Source: Clostridia bacterium (GTDB taxonomy: Bacteria; Bacillota; Clostridia; Christensenellales; Pumilibacteraceae). Taken from it: 16,908 nucleotides of DNA. Positions 1-6,805 of the stretch are shown here, in pieces. A program made the position numbers and the translations under genes. Position 1 is the stretch's first letter. Each line of letters begins with the position of its first letter. The stretch is taken from the NCBI GenBank assembly GCA_900767465.1, contig CAAGAW010000008.1, positions 1 through 16,908 on the forward strand, written 5' to 3'. The notes beneath the pieces were generated by a model. It had not been told where the DNA came from. It did not search any database and was given only the letters and a program-made list of their open reading frames with translations.

Positions 1-101
1 ACATATAAAATCAAGTAAATAAGCGGTTCAACGTTCGTTTTTCTGAAAAAATATACCATTTCAAAGCATTGCGGAATAAGGGATACCAAACGCCTTCAAA
101 G

Positions 102-158
102 ACTTGAAAACCGTTTGGGCGCAAGCCCACGAGGGTTCGAATCCCCCAGCCTCCGCCA
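102..158 (+). pseudogene. 3' half of a tRNA-Ser(UGA) gene; 5' half missing
   Basis: The stretch contains a UGA anticodon loop (CTTGAAA), the 3' strand of the anticodon stem (ACCGT), a long class II variable arm (TGGGC-GCAA-GCCCA), a T arm with loop TTCGAAT, and a 3' end CTCCG-CCA. All of this is typical of tRNA-Ser. Upstream, no sequence can pair as the anticodon 5' strand (AAAGA does not pair with ACCGT), and neither a D arm nor an acceptor 5' strand resembling GGAGGCT is present. The match therefore begins at the anticodon loop. Such a 3' remnant is what a tyrosine-recombinase element leaves on one side when it integrates in a tRNA gene, so positions 1-101 may be the end of an element lying to the left. 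A decayed or misassembled gene is the alternative. Confidence 0.75.
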
Positions 159-165
159 CAATCCG

Positions 166-192
166 AAACCCTGCCTTAAAAGGCCGGGTTTT
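166..192 (+). terminator. Rho-independent terminator after the tRNA-Ser remnant
   Basis: AAACCC (166-171) pairs with GGGTTT, and GCC (173-175) pairs with GGC around a six-base TTAAAA loop, with one mismatch. It ends in TTTT and lies directly behind the CCA end, as expected for a tRNA transcript terminator. Confidence 0.7.
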
Positions 193-427
193 AACATTGG
201 CGAGAAGCCGATACGAAGAGAAACGTACCGTAATAGCAAAGCAAAAAGTTCGGAAATGCGCGACAAAACGGAAGATGAACGTGAAAACGAAAACGAACGA
301 TCGCCGTTGCGGCCTGCGGAACGAAATGCGTCGGCGCTTGACAAATATGAATAATTCCGACGGCTAACGACGATTTAACGCTATTAACGTGTGAAGTAAC
401 GGGATTGACGGCAACTGCCGGATTCGG
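193..427. other. Gene-poor stretch with no supported feature
   Basis: Between the terminator and the lactonase promoter I see only short open frames. They overlap the tRNA remnant or have charged, low-information translations and no ribosome binding site. No RNA fold or repeat stands out. Confidence 0.5.
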
Positions 428-456
428 TTGCTTATTTTGAAAAAATTCGGTATAAT
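428..456 (+). promoter_or_regulatory. Sigma-A promoter of the lactonase gene
   Basis: A TTGCTT -35 box (428-433), a 17-bp spacer and a perfect TATAAT -10 box (451-456) stand 41 bases before the start codon. Transcription would start near 463. Confidence 0.75.
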
Positions 457-497
457 AGTATCGGAACGGCGGGTCCGGCCGCCGCAAGGAGACAATT

Positions 498-1463
498 ATG
501 AAAGTTTACGTGGCTTCCTCGGCGAAAGAGGGCGGTGTATACGAATACGATTACGACGGCGAAAAACTTCGCATAAGCAAGGTTATGCGGATTGCGAATC
601 CGATGTTTCTCGCGCTTTGCGGCGATAAAATGCATGCGGTTTTCGGCGTGGACGGAAACAATTACGCGGATGGAAGTTACGGCGTTTTCGCGCTCGGGCG
701 CGACGGACTCGAGCCGCTCGGTAAGACGATTTCTACCAAGGGGTGCGTTCCGTGTCACCTTTCGGTTGACGACGGACAGGCGTACGTCGTAAATTATATT
801 TCGGGCAGCGTAGTCCGCCTTCCGGACGGAAAAATCGTCGCACACGAGGGCAAAGGCGTTAATTTGCCCCGTCAGGACGCGCCGCACACGCACATGGCGT
901 TGTTTTCGCCCGACAAAAAATTCGTCTACGTTACCGACCTCGGACTCGATACGATCTTCGTTTACGATCGCGATCTTAACGAACTTTCGACCGCACGCGT
1001 TCCGGGCGGTTACGGCGCGCGACACATGGCGATTTCGCCGGACGGCAAGTACCTTTACTGCGTAAACGAACTCGTTTCGTCGGTGTCCGCGTTTGCGATA
1101 AACGGCGAAAAACTCGATTACGTAAATACCGTTATCTGCCCGACGGATACGACCGAAACGAACACCGCGGGCGCGATCAGGATCTCAAAGGACGGCAAAA
1201 CGCTGTATATCTCGAATCGCGGCGAAAATACGCTCGTCGCGTTCGATTGCGACGGCGCAAACCTTACGATGAAACAGAAAGTCGATTGCAGAGGGAATTT
1301 CCCGCGCGACTTCGACCTTACGCCTGACGGTAAATACCTTATTTGCTGCAATCAGAAAACGAACGATCTTACGGTGTTTTCGGTTAACTCCGACGGAACG
1401 CTTGCGTATTCGCGCGCCGTCCTCGGAATCGAAAACCCGCTTTGCGTCGTGTTCGGCGAATAG
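498..1463 (+). CDS. pgl: Beta-propeller lactonase, 6-phosphogluconolactonase-like
   Basis: The 321-residue protein is built of repeated blades of the type 'SPDGKYLYCVNE' (for example SPDKKFVYVTD, SPDGKYLYCVN, SKDGKTLYISN, TPDGKYLICCN). This is the pattern of the seven-bladed lactonase family (PF10282), whose best-known members hydrolyse 6-phosphogluconolactone in the pentose phosphate pathway. Length is close to the family norm of about 330-345. There is no signal peptide, so the protein is cytoplasmic. The start follows AAGGAG (486-491) by six bases. It is transcribed alone from its own promoter and ends at a terminator shared with the converging regulator gene. Family members also act on other sugar lactones, and nearby glycoside hydrolases make that possible here. 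The family is secure; the exact substrate is not. Confidence 0.85.
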   Translation: MKVYVASSAKEGGVYEYDYDGEKLRISKVMRIANPMFLALCGDKMHAVFGVDGNNYADGSYGVFALGRDGLEPLGKTISTKGCVPCHLSVDDGQAYVVNYISGSVVRLPDGKIVAHEGKGVNLPRQDAPHTHMALFSPDKKFVYVTDLGLDTIFVYDRDLNELSTARVPGGYGARHMAISPDGKYLYCVNELVSSVSAFAINGEKLDYVNTVICPTDTTETNTAGAIRISKDGKTLYISNRGENTLVAFDCDGANLTMKQKVDCRGNFPRDFDLTPDGKYLICCNQKTNDLTVFSVNSDGTLAYSRAVLGIENPLCVVFGE

Positions 1464-1490
1464 TAAAATGTAAAAAACGATTTGATAATA

Positions 1491-1522
1491 AAAAACGCGA
1501 TCGGTGCTTCGGTCGCATTTTT
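1491..1522. terminator. Bidirectional terminator between converging genes
   Basis: GCGATCG (1497-1503) pairs with CGGTCGC (1510-1516) around a six-base loop, with one T-G wobble. A5 lies before and T5 after the stem, so it can end transcripts on both strands: the lactonase from the left and the regulator from the right. Confidence 0.7.
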
Positions 1523-1550
1523 GCGTATACGGTACATAGTTTTTACGACG

Positions 1551-2399
1551 TCATTTCTTATTTTTGCGATATTCGCGCGGCGAAACGCCGAACTTGCGGG
1601 AAAAGACAACCGAAAAGTAGTTCGGGTCGGAGTAGCCGCACCGTCCCGCTATTTCGGTAATCGTGTCGGGCGTCGTTTTCAGCATTTCGGCGGCTTGGCG
1701 AAGACGTATATCGGCAAGCGCGTGTGTAACCGACGTTCCGCGCGCTTTGAATTGATGACGAAGGTGAGAAGCGGAATACCCTACCGATCCGGCGATTTCG
1801 TCCGTCGTAAGATCTTCCGAAAAGCGGTCGTACATTACGCGTAACGCCTCGTTGAACACGGTGTCCGTTCGCCCGCAACCCGATCCCGAACCGATACATT
1901 TTTCGGCAAACGCTTCCGCGATATAGATAAGAGGCGTAACGATTCTTTTCGCGGTTTCGTAAGAGGGGAGCGGAGTGGCGAGTTCGTCGTACGCTTTGCC
2001 GAACTCTTCGCCGCAAAGCAAGCGAAGTTTGTCCGATTTTTCGGTTGCCCGCGCGCTGCCTCTATAGCCGGTCAGGTGAATACACATAACCGTTCTGCCT
2101 TCCGACGTAACGGGGAAAACCCATTCCTCGACGCCCGCCCAGCAACTTGCCGCGTACGGAAAGTCGGGAAGTTTCGCTTTCAGCCGTTCCTTGTTCCGAG
2201 GACATTTGCCGGCGGTAAGGCGGTTGCGTTTCAGGTAATAGCACACCGCGCACGGATGAACCTCGTACTCGTAAAGGACGGGCAGGTGCGCAGACAGACA
2301 ATTGTCGAAGCAGCTCAGGCATACGTTCGCGCCGCGCGCCCGCATATCGTCGACAGAGTCGGTAAGGTCTTTCAGAATTTCGGATTCCGATTTGTTCAT
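1551..2399 (-). CDS. AraC-family regulator with PocR sensor domain
   Basis: The protein has 282 residues. Residues ~5-170 match the PocR ligand-binding domain (PF10114): cysteine-rich, with C27, C30, C34, C50, C53 and C66, then a hallmark 'SCWAGVEEWVFPV' segment around residues 85-97. Residues ~181-279 are a complete two-helix-turn-helix AraC domain, ending in the typical 'YFSVVFSRKFGVSPREYR'. The ATG follows AAGGAGG. The gene diverges from the FAD oxidoreductase across 111 bases and its promoter overlaps the oxidoreductase's, so the oxidoreductase is its most likely target, along with itself. PocR domains sense small molecules, such as 1,2-propanediol-type ligands in the founding member; the ligand here is unknown. 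The domain call is firm and the target assignment is inferred from position. Confidence 0.88.
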   Translation of the reverse strand: MNKSESEILKDLTDSVDDMRARGANVCLSCFDNCLSAHLPVLYEYEVHPCAVCYYLKRNRLTAGKCPRNKERLKAKLPDFPYAASCWAGVEEWVFPVTSEGRTVMCIHLTGYRGSARATEKSDKLRLLCGEEFGKAYDELATPLPSYETAKRIVTPLIYIAEAFAEKCIGSGSGCGRTDTVFNEALRVMYDRFSEDLTTDEIAGSVGYSASHLRHQFKARGTSVTHALADIRLRQAAEMLKTTPDTITEIAGRCGYSDPNYFSVVFSRKFGVSPREYRKNKK

Positions 2400-2464
2400 T
2401 TCCCCTCCTTGCGGTAAAAAAACAAAGATTTATAGCCGCGTCGTCAATGTTTTCTTTGTTAAAC

Positions 2465-2476
2465 TATTATATAATA
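2465..2476. promoter_or_regulatory. Palindromic -10 region shared by divergent promoters
   Basis: TATTATATAATA is a perfect 12-bp palindrome containing a TATAAT on each strand: 2470-2475 on plus for the oxidoreductase, 2471-2466 on minus for the regulator. The plus-strand box has no recognisable -35 at the right distance (2447-2452 reads ATGTTT), while the minus-strand box has TTGACC. This asymmetry fits an activator-dependent plus promoter in competition with the regulator's own promoter. Confidence 0.6.
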
Positions 2477-2494
2477 TAAAAGACAAACGGTCAA
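2466..2494 (-). promoter_or_regulatory. Strong promoter of the PocR/AraC regulator gene
   Basis: Read on the minus strand: TTGACC (2494-2489), a 17-bp spacer, then TATAAT (2471-2466). It is close to the sigma-A consensus, which suggests the regulator is made constitutively or limited only by autorepression. Confidence 0.7.
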
Positions 2495-2510
2495 GCAAAA
2501 GGAGAATAAA

Positions 2511-3827
2511 ATGAAATTCTATCACGAAAACGAACGGGATCTGCCCGTGTCGGCGGAAACGGAAGTTCTCGTTTGCGGTTGCGGCCCCGCGGGAGTGGGT
2601 GCGGCGATCGCGGCGGCAAGACTCGGCGCGCGCGTTACCGCAATCGAAATGCAAAGTTGCCTCGGCGGCATAGCGACTACCGGCATGATGAGCCACTGGG
2701 GAGGCAGATCGTCGAGTTTCGTTCTGCCCGAAATTTACGCCCGTCAGCGCGAAAAGGCGAAAACGATGGGCGGATTCGACGAAAATCAAAGAAAATACGT
2801 CGACGACGGTTACGCGACGATTGCGATCAATCACGAAGAACAAAAAATAATCCTCGACGAAATGTTTGCCGAGGCGGGCGTAAAAGTGCTTTTCAATACG
2901 TTCGTCGTGGGCGCGATCGTGGAAAACAACCGCGTAAACGGCGTGATTATCGAAAATAAGAGCGGCAGAAGCGTTATAAAGGCGCGTTATACCGTGGATG
3001 CCACGGGCGACGGCGACGTTGCGGCAAACGCGGGCGTTCCGTTTTTTAAGGGCCGCGAAACGGACGGACTCATGCAGCCCGCCACGCTTATGTTCAAAAT
3101 CGGCGGAGTGGATTATACCCGCGCGGTTTTTCCCGGTTCGTTCGAGACGAAAGTTTATACCGAAAAGGGGGAGTTACAGTCGCTCGCGCTCGAAAAATTG
3201 CCGCACCCCGCGGGTCACGTCCTTTTATATCCGTCGCCGTCGCCCGGCGTAGTCGTTTGCAATATGACTAACGTAATCGGCGTTGACGGAACGGACGCGC
3301 AAAGCCTGTCCGATTCGCTTGCGACTGCGCGCAGTCAGATCGAGCCGATAATCAAATTTCTTAAAGAGTATGCGCCGGGGTACGAAAACTGCTATATTCT
3401 CGGCACGGCAAGCCTTATGGGCGTGCGCGAAACGAGACATTTCGAGGGCGTAAGTTCGCTCATACCCGAGGATATTCTCACGGCGCGACGGTTCGGCGAT
3501 CGGGTGGTGAATCGCGCGTTTTTCAACTTCGACGTGCATAACCTTACCGGCGCGAGCCTCGACAAAACGGGCGTGCAGAAAGAGTGGAAGCAGGACGCGG
3601 ACTACACGATTCCGTACGGTTGTCTGCTCCCGAAAAAGATCGACGGACTTTTGCTTTCGGGAAGGAATATTTCCGGCAGTCATCTCGCGCACAGCAATTT
3701 CCGCATTATGAGCGTTTGTCTCGCGCTCGGCGAAGCGGCGGGAACGGCAGCCGCTCTTGCCGCGAAAAAAGGCGTGGAGTGCCGCGAACTTTCGGCAAAG
3801 GATATTCAGCCGTATCTCGGCGAATAG
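2511..3827 (+). CDS. FAD-dependent oxidoreductase (PF12831 type)
   Basis: The 438-residue protein opens with a Rossmann dinucleotide-binding motif, G23-C-G25-P-A-G28, with E46 at the end of the second strand as the ribose-binding acid, then 'LGGIATTGMMSHWGG'. A second signature, DATGDGD (163-169), and a C-terminal 'LLLSGRNISGSHLAHSN' followed by 'ALGEAAGTAAALA' complete the FAD-binding fold of the PF12831 family. No signal peptide or membrane segment is seen, so it is cytoplasmic. The start follows AAAAGGAG (2497-2504) by six bases. It is monocistronic, ends before a strong terminator, and is divergent from the PocR regulator. Members of the family oxidise diverse small molecules; the substrate is unknown, and a role in modifying a sugar or aglycone is only suggested by the next operon. 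Confidence 0.85.
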   Translation: MKFYHENERDLPVSAETEVLVCGCGPAGVGAAIAAARLGARVTAIEMQSCLGGIATTGMMSHWGGRSSSFVLPEIYARQREKAKTMGGFDENQRKYVDDGYATIAINHEEQKIILDEMFAEAGVKVLFNTFVVGAIVENNRVNGVIIENKSGRSVIKARYTVDATGDGDVAANAGVPFFKGRETDGLMQPATLMFKIGGVDYTRAVFPGSFETKVYTEKGELQSLALEKLPHPAGHVLLYPSPSPGVVVCNMTNVIGVDGTDAQSLSDSLATARSQIEPIIKFLKEYAPGYENCYILGTASLMGVRETRHFEGVSSLIPEDILTARRFGDRVVNRAFFNFDVHNLTGASLDKTGVQKEWKQDADYTIPYGCLLPKKIDGLLLSGRNISGSHLAHSNFRIMSVCLALGEAAGTAAALAAKKGVECRELSAKDIQPYLGE

Positions 3828-3884
3828 TCGCAAAAACTATCATACGTTATAACGTTTTCGCGACGGTAACGAACGAATAACGAT

Positions 3885-3921
3885 AAAAGCACGGGAAGGA
3901 ACGAGCCTCCCGTGCTTTTTT
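3885..3921 (+). terminator. Rho-independent terminator of the oxidoreductase gene
   Basis: A perfect 12-bp stem, AAAAGCACGGGA (3885-3896) with TCCCGTGCTTTT (3908-3919), and an 11-base loop run straight into the T tract. Confidence 0.85.
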
Positions 3922-3938
3922 CGGCGTTTGATTTTTAC

Positions 3939-3963
3939 AATCCCGGTTCAAAGAGCCGGGATT
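3939..3963. other. Hairpin of unknown role in the 3828-4146 intergenic region
   Basis: AATCCCGG (3939-3946) pairs with CCGGGATT (3956-3963) around nine bases. No T tract follows on either strand, so it is not an obvious terminator. The rest of the gap before the next promoter, 3964-4058, shows nothing else. Confidence 0.4.
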
Positions 3964-4058
3964 TAAGGGCGGATTCGGATACGCGGTTAAGGACTTTTTA
4001 TTGACCCAAAACGGCTGATGCAAGCGTCTGAACGAAACCGGACGGAAATTATGAATCG

Positions 4059-4115
4059 AAGTGAATATTTTTTGGCAAAATTCACTTATAAATCGTCGAT
4101 GCGGTGTGATATAAT
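4059..4115 (+). promoter_or_regulatory. Operator candidate and -10 box of the GH39 operon
   Basis: AAGTGAAT (4059-4066) and ATTCACTT (4080-4087) form a perfect 8-bp inverted repeat with a 13-base spacer. TATAAT stands at 4110-4115, but the -35 position (4087-4092) reads TATAAA, far from TTGACA. An inverted repeat just upstream of a promoter lacking a -35 box is the usual layout for an activator site. The cupin AraC regulator downstream is the natural candidate protein, but nothing in the sequence proves it. Confidence 0.6.
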
Positions 4116-4146
4116 ATCCATAACGAAAAAATTTCGGGGTGCGACA

Positions 4147-5475
4147 ATGATAAAAATCGACTTTAACGAGTCCGTCGGCAAAATTAAACCGATGAACGGC
4201 GTAAACAACGGGCCTACGCCGCCGTGTGTACGCGGAATGAGCAATTTCGACCTATTTAAAGCGGCGAACATACCGTTTGCTCGCCTTCACGACAGCGCGT
4301 TCTGCACGTATTACGGCTGGGAATTTTCGGTGGACGTTCACCGCATTTTCCGCAATTTCGACGCGGACGAGACGATTCCCGCTTCGTACGACTTCGAAGA
4401 GACCGACAAATACTTAAAGACGATTTCCGACTCCGGCACGGAAGTGTTTTACCGTCTCGGCACGAACATCGAACACGACAAAAAATGCGGTACGATTCCG
4501 CCCAAGGACTTTAACAAATGGGCGCGGATATGCGAGCATATAATCGCGCATTACGTCGAGGGCTGGGCGAGCGGGTTCAACTACGATATCCGATACTGGG
4601 AGATCTGGAACGAACCCGATTGCGGAGGACCCGACGGTCCGAATCCGTGCTGGCAGGGTACGTATCCGCAGTTCGGCGAATTTTTCTGCATTGCGGCGAA
4701 ACACCTTAAATCCCGCTTCCCGTCTCTTAAAATCGGCGGCCCGGCGTTTGCGTGGATTCTCGCCAAGTACGAGCCGACCGGAGTGAACCCGCCCGTCGAA
4801 CAAATCCTTTCGATTATGCGCGACAATGGCGTGAAACTCGACTTTATGGCGTACCATTGCTACCACGATACCGTCGAATTTTTCGTCGAAGCAGACGATA
4901 CCGCCGCCGCGATTTTCGATAAGTACGGCTACGGCGATTGCGAAATCTTTCTCGACGAGTGGAACTACGTAAAAGGCTGGACGGGCGACGAGTGGATTTA
5001 CAGCATGAAAACCATTCAGGGCAAAAAGGGCGCGTCGTTTACGGCTGCGGTTATGTTTGCGCTTCAACGCAAAAGCAACGTGGACGGGCTGATGTATTAC
5101 GACGCCCGCCCCGGTACTAATATGAACGGTATGTTCGATCAGTTTTTCGAGCCGCTTCCCGCGTATTACGCGATTTCTTCGTTCGGCGAACTTCTCGCAC
5201 TCGGCGACTGCGCGTCGTCGACGGACGAAAAAGATATCTACGTTTGCGCGGCAAAAGGCGAAAACGGCAAAGAGATTCTCGTTACTTACTATAACGACGA
5301 CGATACGTCCGAGCCGAAGTCGGTGGATTTCGGGATAAAAGGCGCGGACGGCGAGGCGGAAGTTTATTACCTCGGAGAAAGCGGGTTTGAACTTCGCGAA
5401 ACGGTAAACGCGGATAAGTTCACGCTTAAACTGAATCTTTTCGACCTCGTAAAAATCAAAATCAACCGGATTTAA
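4147..5475 (+). CDS. GH39-like glycoside hydrolase, first of a tandem pair
   Basis: The 442-residue protein is a (beta/alpha)8 retaining glycoside hydrolase resembling GH39 (beta-xylosidase/alpha-L-iduronidase type). The acid/base is E156 in 'YWEIWNEPD' and the nucleophile is E271 in 'FLDEWNY'. Residues ~1-340 form the barrel; the last ~100 residues look like the beta-sandwich that usually accompanies GH39. There is no signal peptide, so it acts in the cytoplasm on imported saccharides. The open frame continues upstream to 4018, but I start at 4147: this M-I-K-I-D-F matches the paralogue's start, lies after the -10 box, and follows a weak GGGGTG site. It is the first gene of an operon with the paralogue (18-base gap) and an MFS transporter. 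Fold and catalytic residues are clear; substrate is not. Confidence 0.85.
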   Translation: MIKIDFNESVGKIKPMNGVNNGPTPPCVRGMSNFDLFKAANIPFARLHDSAFCTYYGWEFSVDVHRIFRNFDADETIPASYDFEETDKYLKTISDSGTEVFYRLGTNIEHDKKCGTIPPKDFNKWARICEHIIAHYVEGWASGFNYDIRYWEIWNEPDCGGPDGPNPCWQGTYPQFGEFFCIAAKHLKSRFPSLKIGGPAFAWILAKYEPTGVNPPVEQILSIMRDNGVKLDFMAYHCYHDTVEFFVEADDTAAAIFDKYGYGDCEIFLDEWNYVKGWTGDEWIYSMKTIQGKKGASFTAAVMFALQRKSNVDGLMYYDARPGTNMNGMFDQFFEPLPAYYAISSFGELLALGDCASSTDEKDIYVCAAKGENGKEILVTYYNDDDTSEPKSVDFGIKGADGEAEVYYLGESGFELRETVNADKFTLKLNLFDLVKIKINRI

Positions 5476-5493
5476 TTTTTGGAGGAGCAAAAT

Positions 5494-6804
5494 ATGATAA
5501 AAATCGACTTTAACAAAAACGCAGGCAAAATCAAACCGATGAACGGCGTAAATAACGGTCCCGTCGCTCCGTCCGTGCGCGGAATGAGCAATTTCGACTT
5601 GTATAAAGCAGCAAATATTCCGTTCGCGCGCCTTCACGACAGCGCGTTCTGTACGTACTACGGCTGGGAGTTCACGGTGGACGTTCACCGCATTTTCCGC
5701 AATTTCGACGCGGACGTAAACGATCCCGCTTCGTACGACTTCGAGGAGACCGACAAGTATATTAAGACGATAACGGACGCGGGAACCGAAGTTTTTTATC
5801 GCCTCGGTTGCAATATCGAACACGGTAAAAAATTCGGTACTTTCCCGCCCAAAGACTTCCGTAAATGGGCGCAGATCTGTGAGCATATAATTATGCATTA
5901 CGTCGAGGGCTGGGCAAACGGATTTAATTACAATATCCGCTACTGGGAGATCTGGAACGAACCCGATTGCGGCAATCCGGACGGATCGAACCCGTGCTGG
6001 CAGGGTACGCCCGAACAGTTCGGTGAGTTCTTTGCGGTCGCGGCGAAGTACCTTAAATCCCGCTTTCCGTCTCTTAAAATCGGCGGTCCGGCGTTCGCCT
6101 GGATGGGGAGGAAAGAAGAGAGGAACAAAATCATTCTTCGCATACTCGGGATAATGCGCGATCGCGGCGTCAGACTCGATTTCGTTTCGTATCATTGCTA
6201 CGCGCGCACTCCCGAAGATTTTTGCACGGTCATCGACACGGCTAACGAAATTTTTGCCGAGTACGGCTACGGTGACTGCGAAAAGATCCTTAACGAATGG
6301 AGTTACGTGCGCGGTTGGATAGGTGAGGACTGGATTTACACCTGCGAAGCCGAACAGGGCAAAAAAGGCGCGGCTTTCTATTCGGCGGTTATGAACGAGG
6401 CGCAGAAAAAAGACGTTGATATGCTTATGTATTACGACGCCCGCCCGAACACCGTCATGAACGGTATGTTCGATGAGTTTTTACGCGCCCGTCCCGGATA
6501 TTATTCGATCGCGGCGTTCGGCGAGCTGCTCGCTTTGAGCGATTGCGTATATTCGGCAGGCGAAGATAACGTATACGTTTGCGCCGCAAAGGGAAACGGC
6601 GGCAAAGAAGCGGTTGTTTCTTACTTTGACAACGACGATTCCGCCGCTCCGAAGTCGGTCGATTTCGAGATTAAAGGCGCAGACGGCAAAGCGGAGATTT
6701 ACGTGCTTGGCGACAAGGGGTTTGAACTTAAAGAGGTCGTCGACGCCGGTAAATTCACCGTAAATATGAATCTTTTCGATATCGTGAAAATCAAGATAAA
6801 ATAG
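5494..6804 (+). CDS. GH39-like glycoside hydrolase, second of a tandem pair
   Basis: The 436-residue cytoplasmic enzyme is a paralogue of the preceding gene; 86 of the first 100 residues are identical by my count. Acid/base E156 (WNEPD) and nucleophile E268 ('ILNEWSY') are both kept. The differences cluster in the loop after 'GGPAFAW' (residues ~204-218, three residues shorter here) and the stretch after 'YHCY' (~237-250). These sit near the expected active-site mouth, so the two copies may differ in specificity. The ATG at 5494 follows GGAGGAG at good spacing; an in-frame ATG at 5479 lies ahead of that site and is unlikely. The MFS gene starts one base after its stop codon, implying coupled translation. 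Confidence 0.85.
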   Translation: MIKIDFNKNAGKIKPMNGVNNGPVAPSVRGMSNFDLYKAANIPFARLHDSAFCTYYGWEFTVDVHRIFRNFDADVNDPASYDFEETDKYIKTITDAGTEVFYRLGCNIEHGKKFGTFPPKDFRKWAQICEHIIMHYVEGWANGFNYNIRYWEIWNEPDCGNPDGSNPCWQGTPEQFGEFFAVAAKYLKSRFPSLKIGGPAFAWMGRKEERNKIILRILGIMRDRGVRLDFVSYHCYARTPEDFCTVIDTANEIFAEYGYGDCEKILNEWSYVRGWIGEDWIYTCEAEQGKKGAAFYSAVMNEAQKKDVDMLMYYDARPNTVMNGMFDEFLRARPGYYSIAAFGELLALSDCVYSAGEDNVYVCAAKGNGGKEAVVSYFDNDDSAAPKSVDFEIKGADGKAEIYVLGDKGFELKEVVDAGKFTVNMNLFDIVKIKIK

Positions 6805-6805
6805 C

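Noticed and set aside
104..367. Short plus-strand frames overlapping the tRNA-Ser remnant
   Set aside because: They read through the tRNA remnant and its terminator, have no ribosome binding site, and give low-complexity charged translations.
432..1025. A 197-codon minus-strand frame opposite the lactonase gene
   Set aside because: Its arginine- and valine-rich translation is typical of antisense frames in GC-rich genes. The lactonase on the plus strand has blade repeats, a promoter and a ribosome binding site.
3939..3963. Second terminator after the oxidoreductase gene
   Set aside because: The stem is good, but no T tract follows on either strand, and a complete terminator already lies at 3885-3921.
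4018..4146. Upstream extension of the first GH39 frame
   Set aside because: The added 43 residues precede or overlap the -10 box and the operator repeat, have no counterpart in the paralogue, and have no ribosome binding site.
4414..6195. A 593-codon open frame on the minus strand across both GH39 genes
   Set aside because: It is antisense to two genes with clear catalytic motifs. The repeated stretches in its translation simply mirror the tandem duplication.
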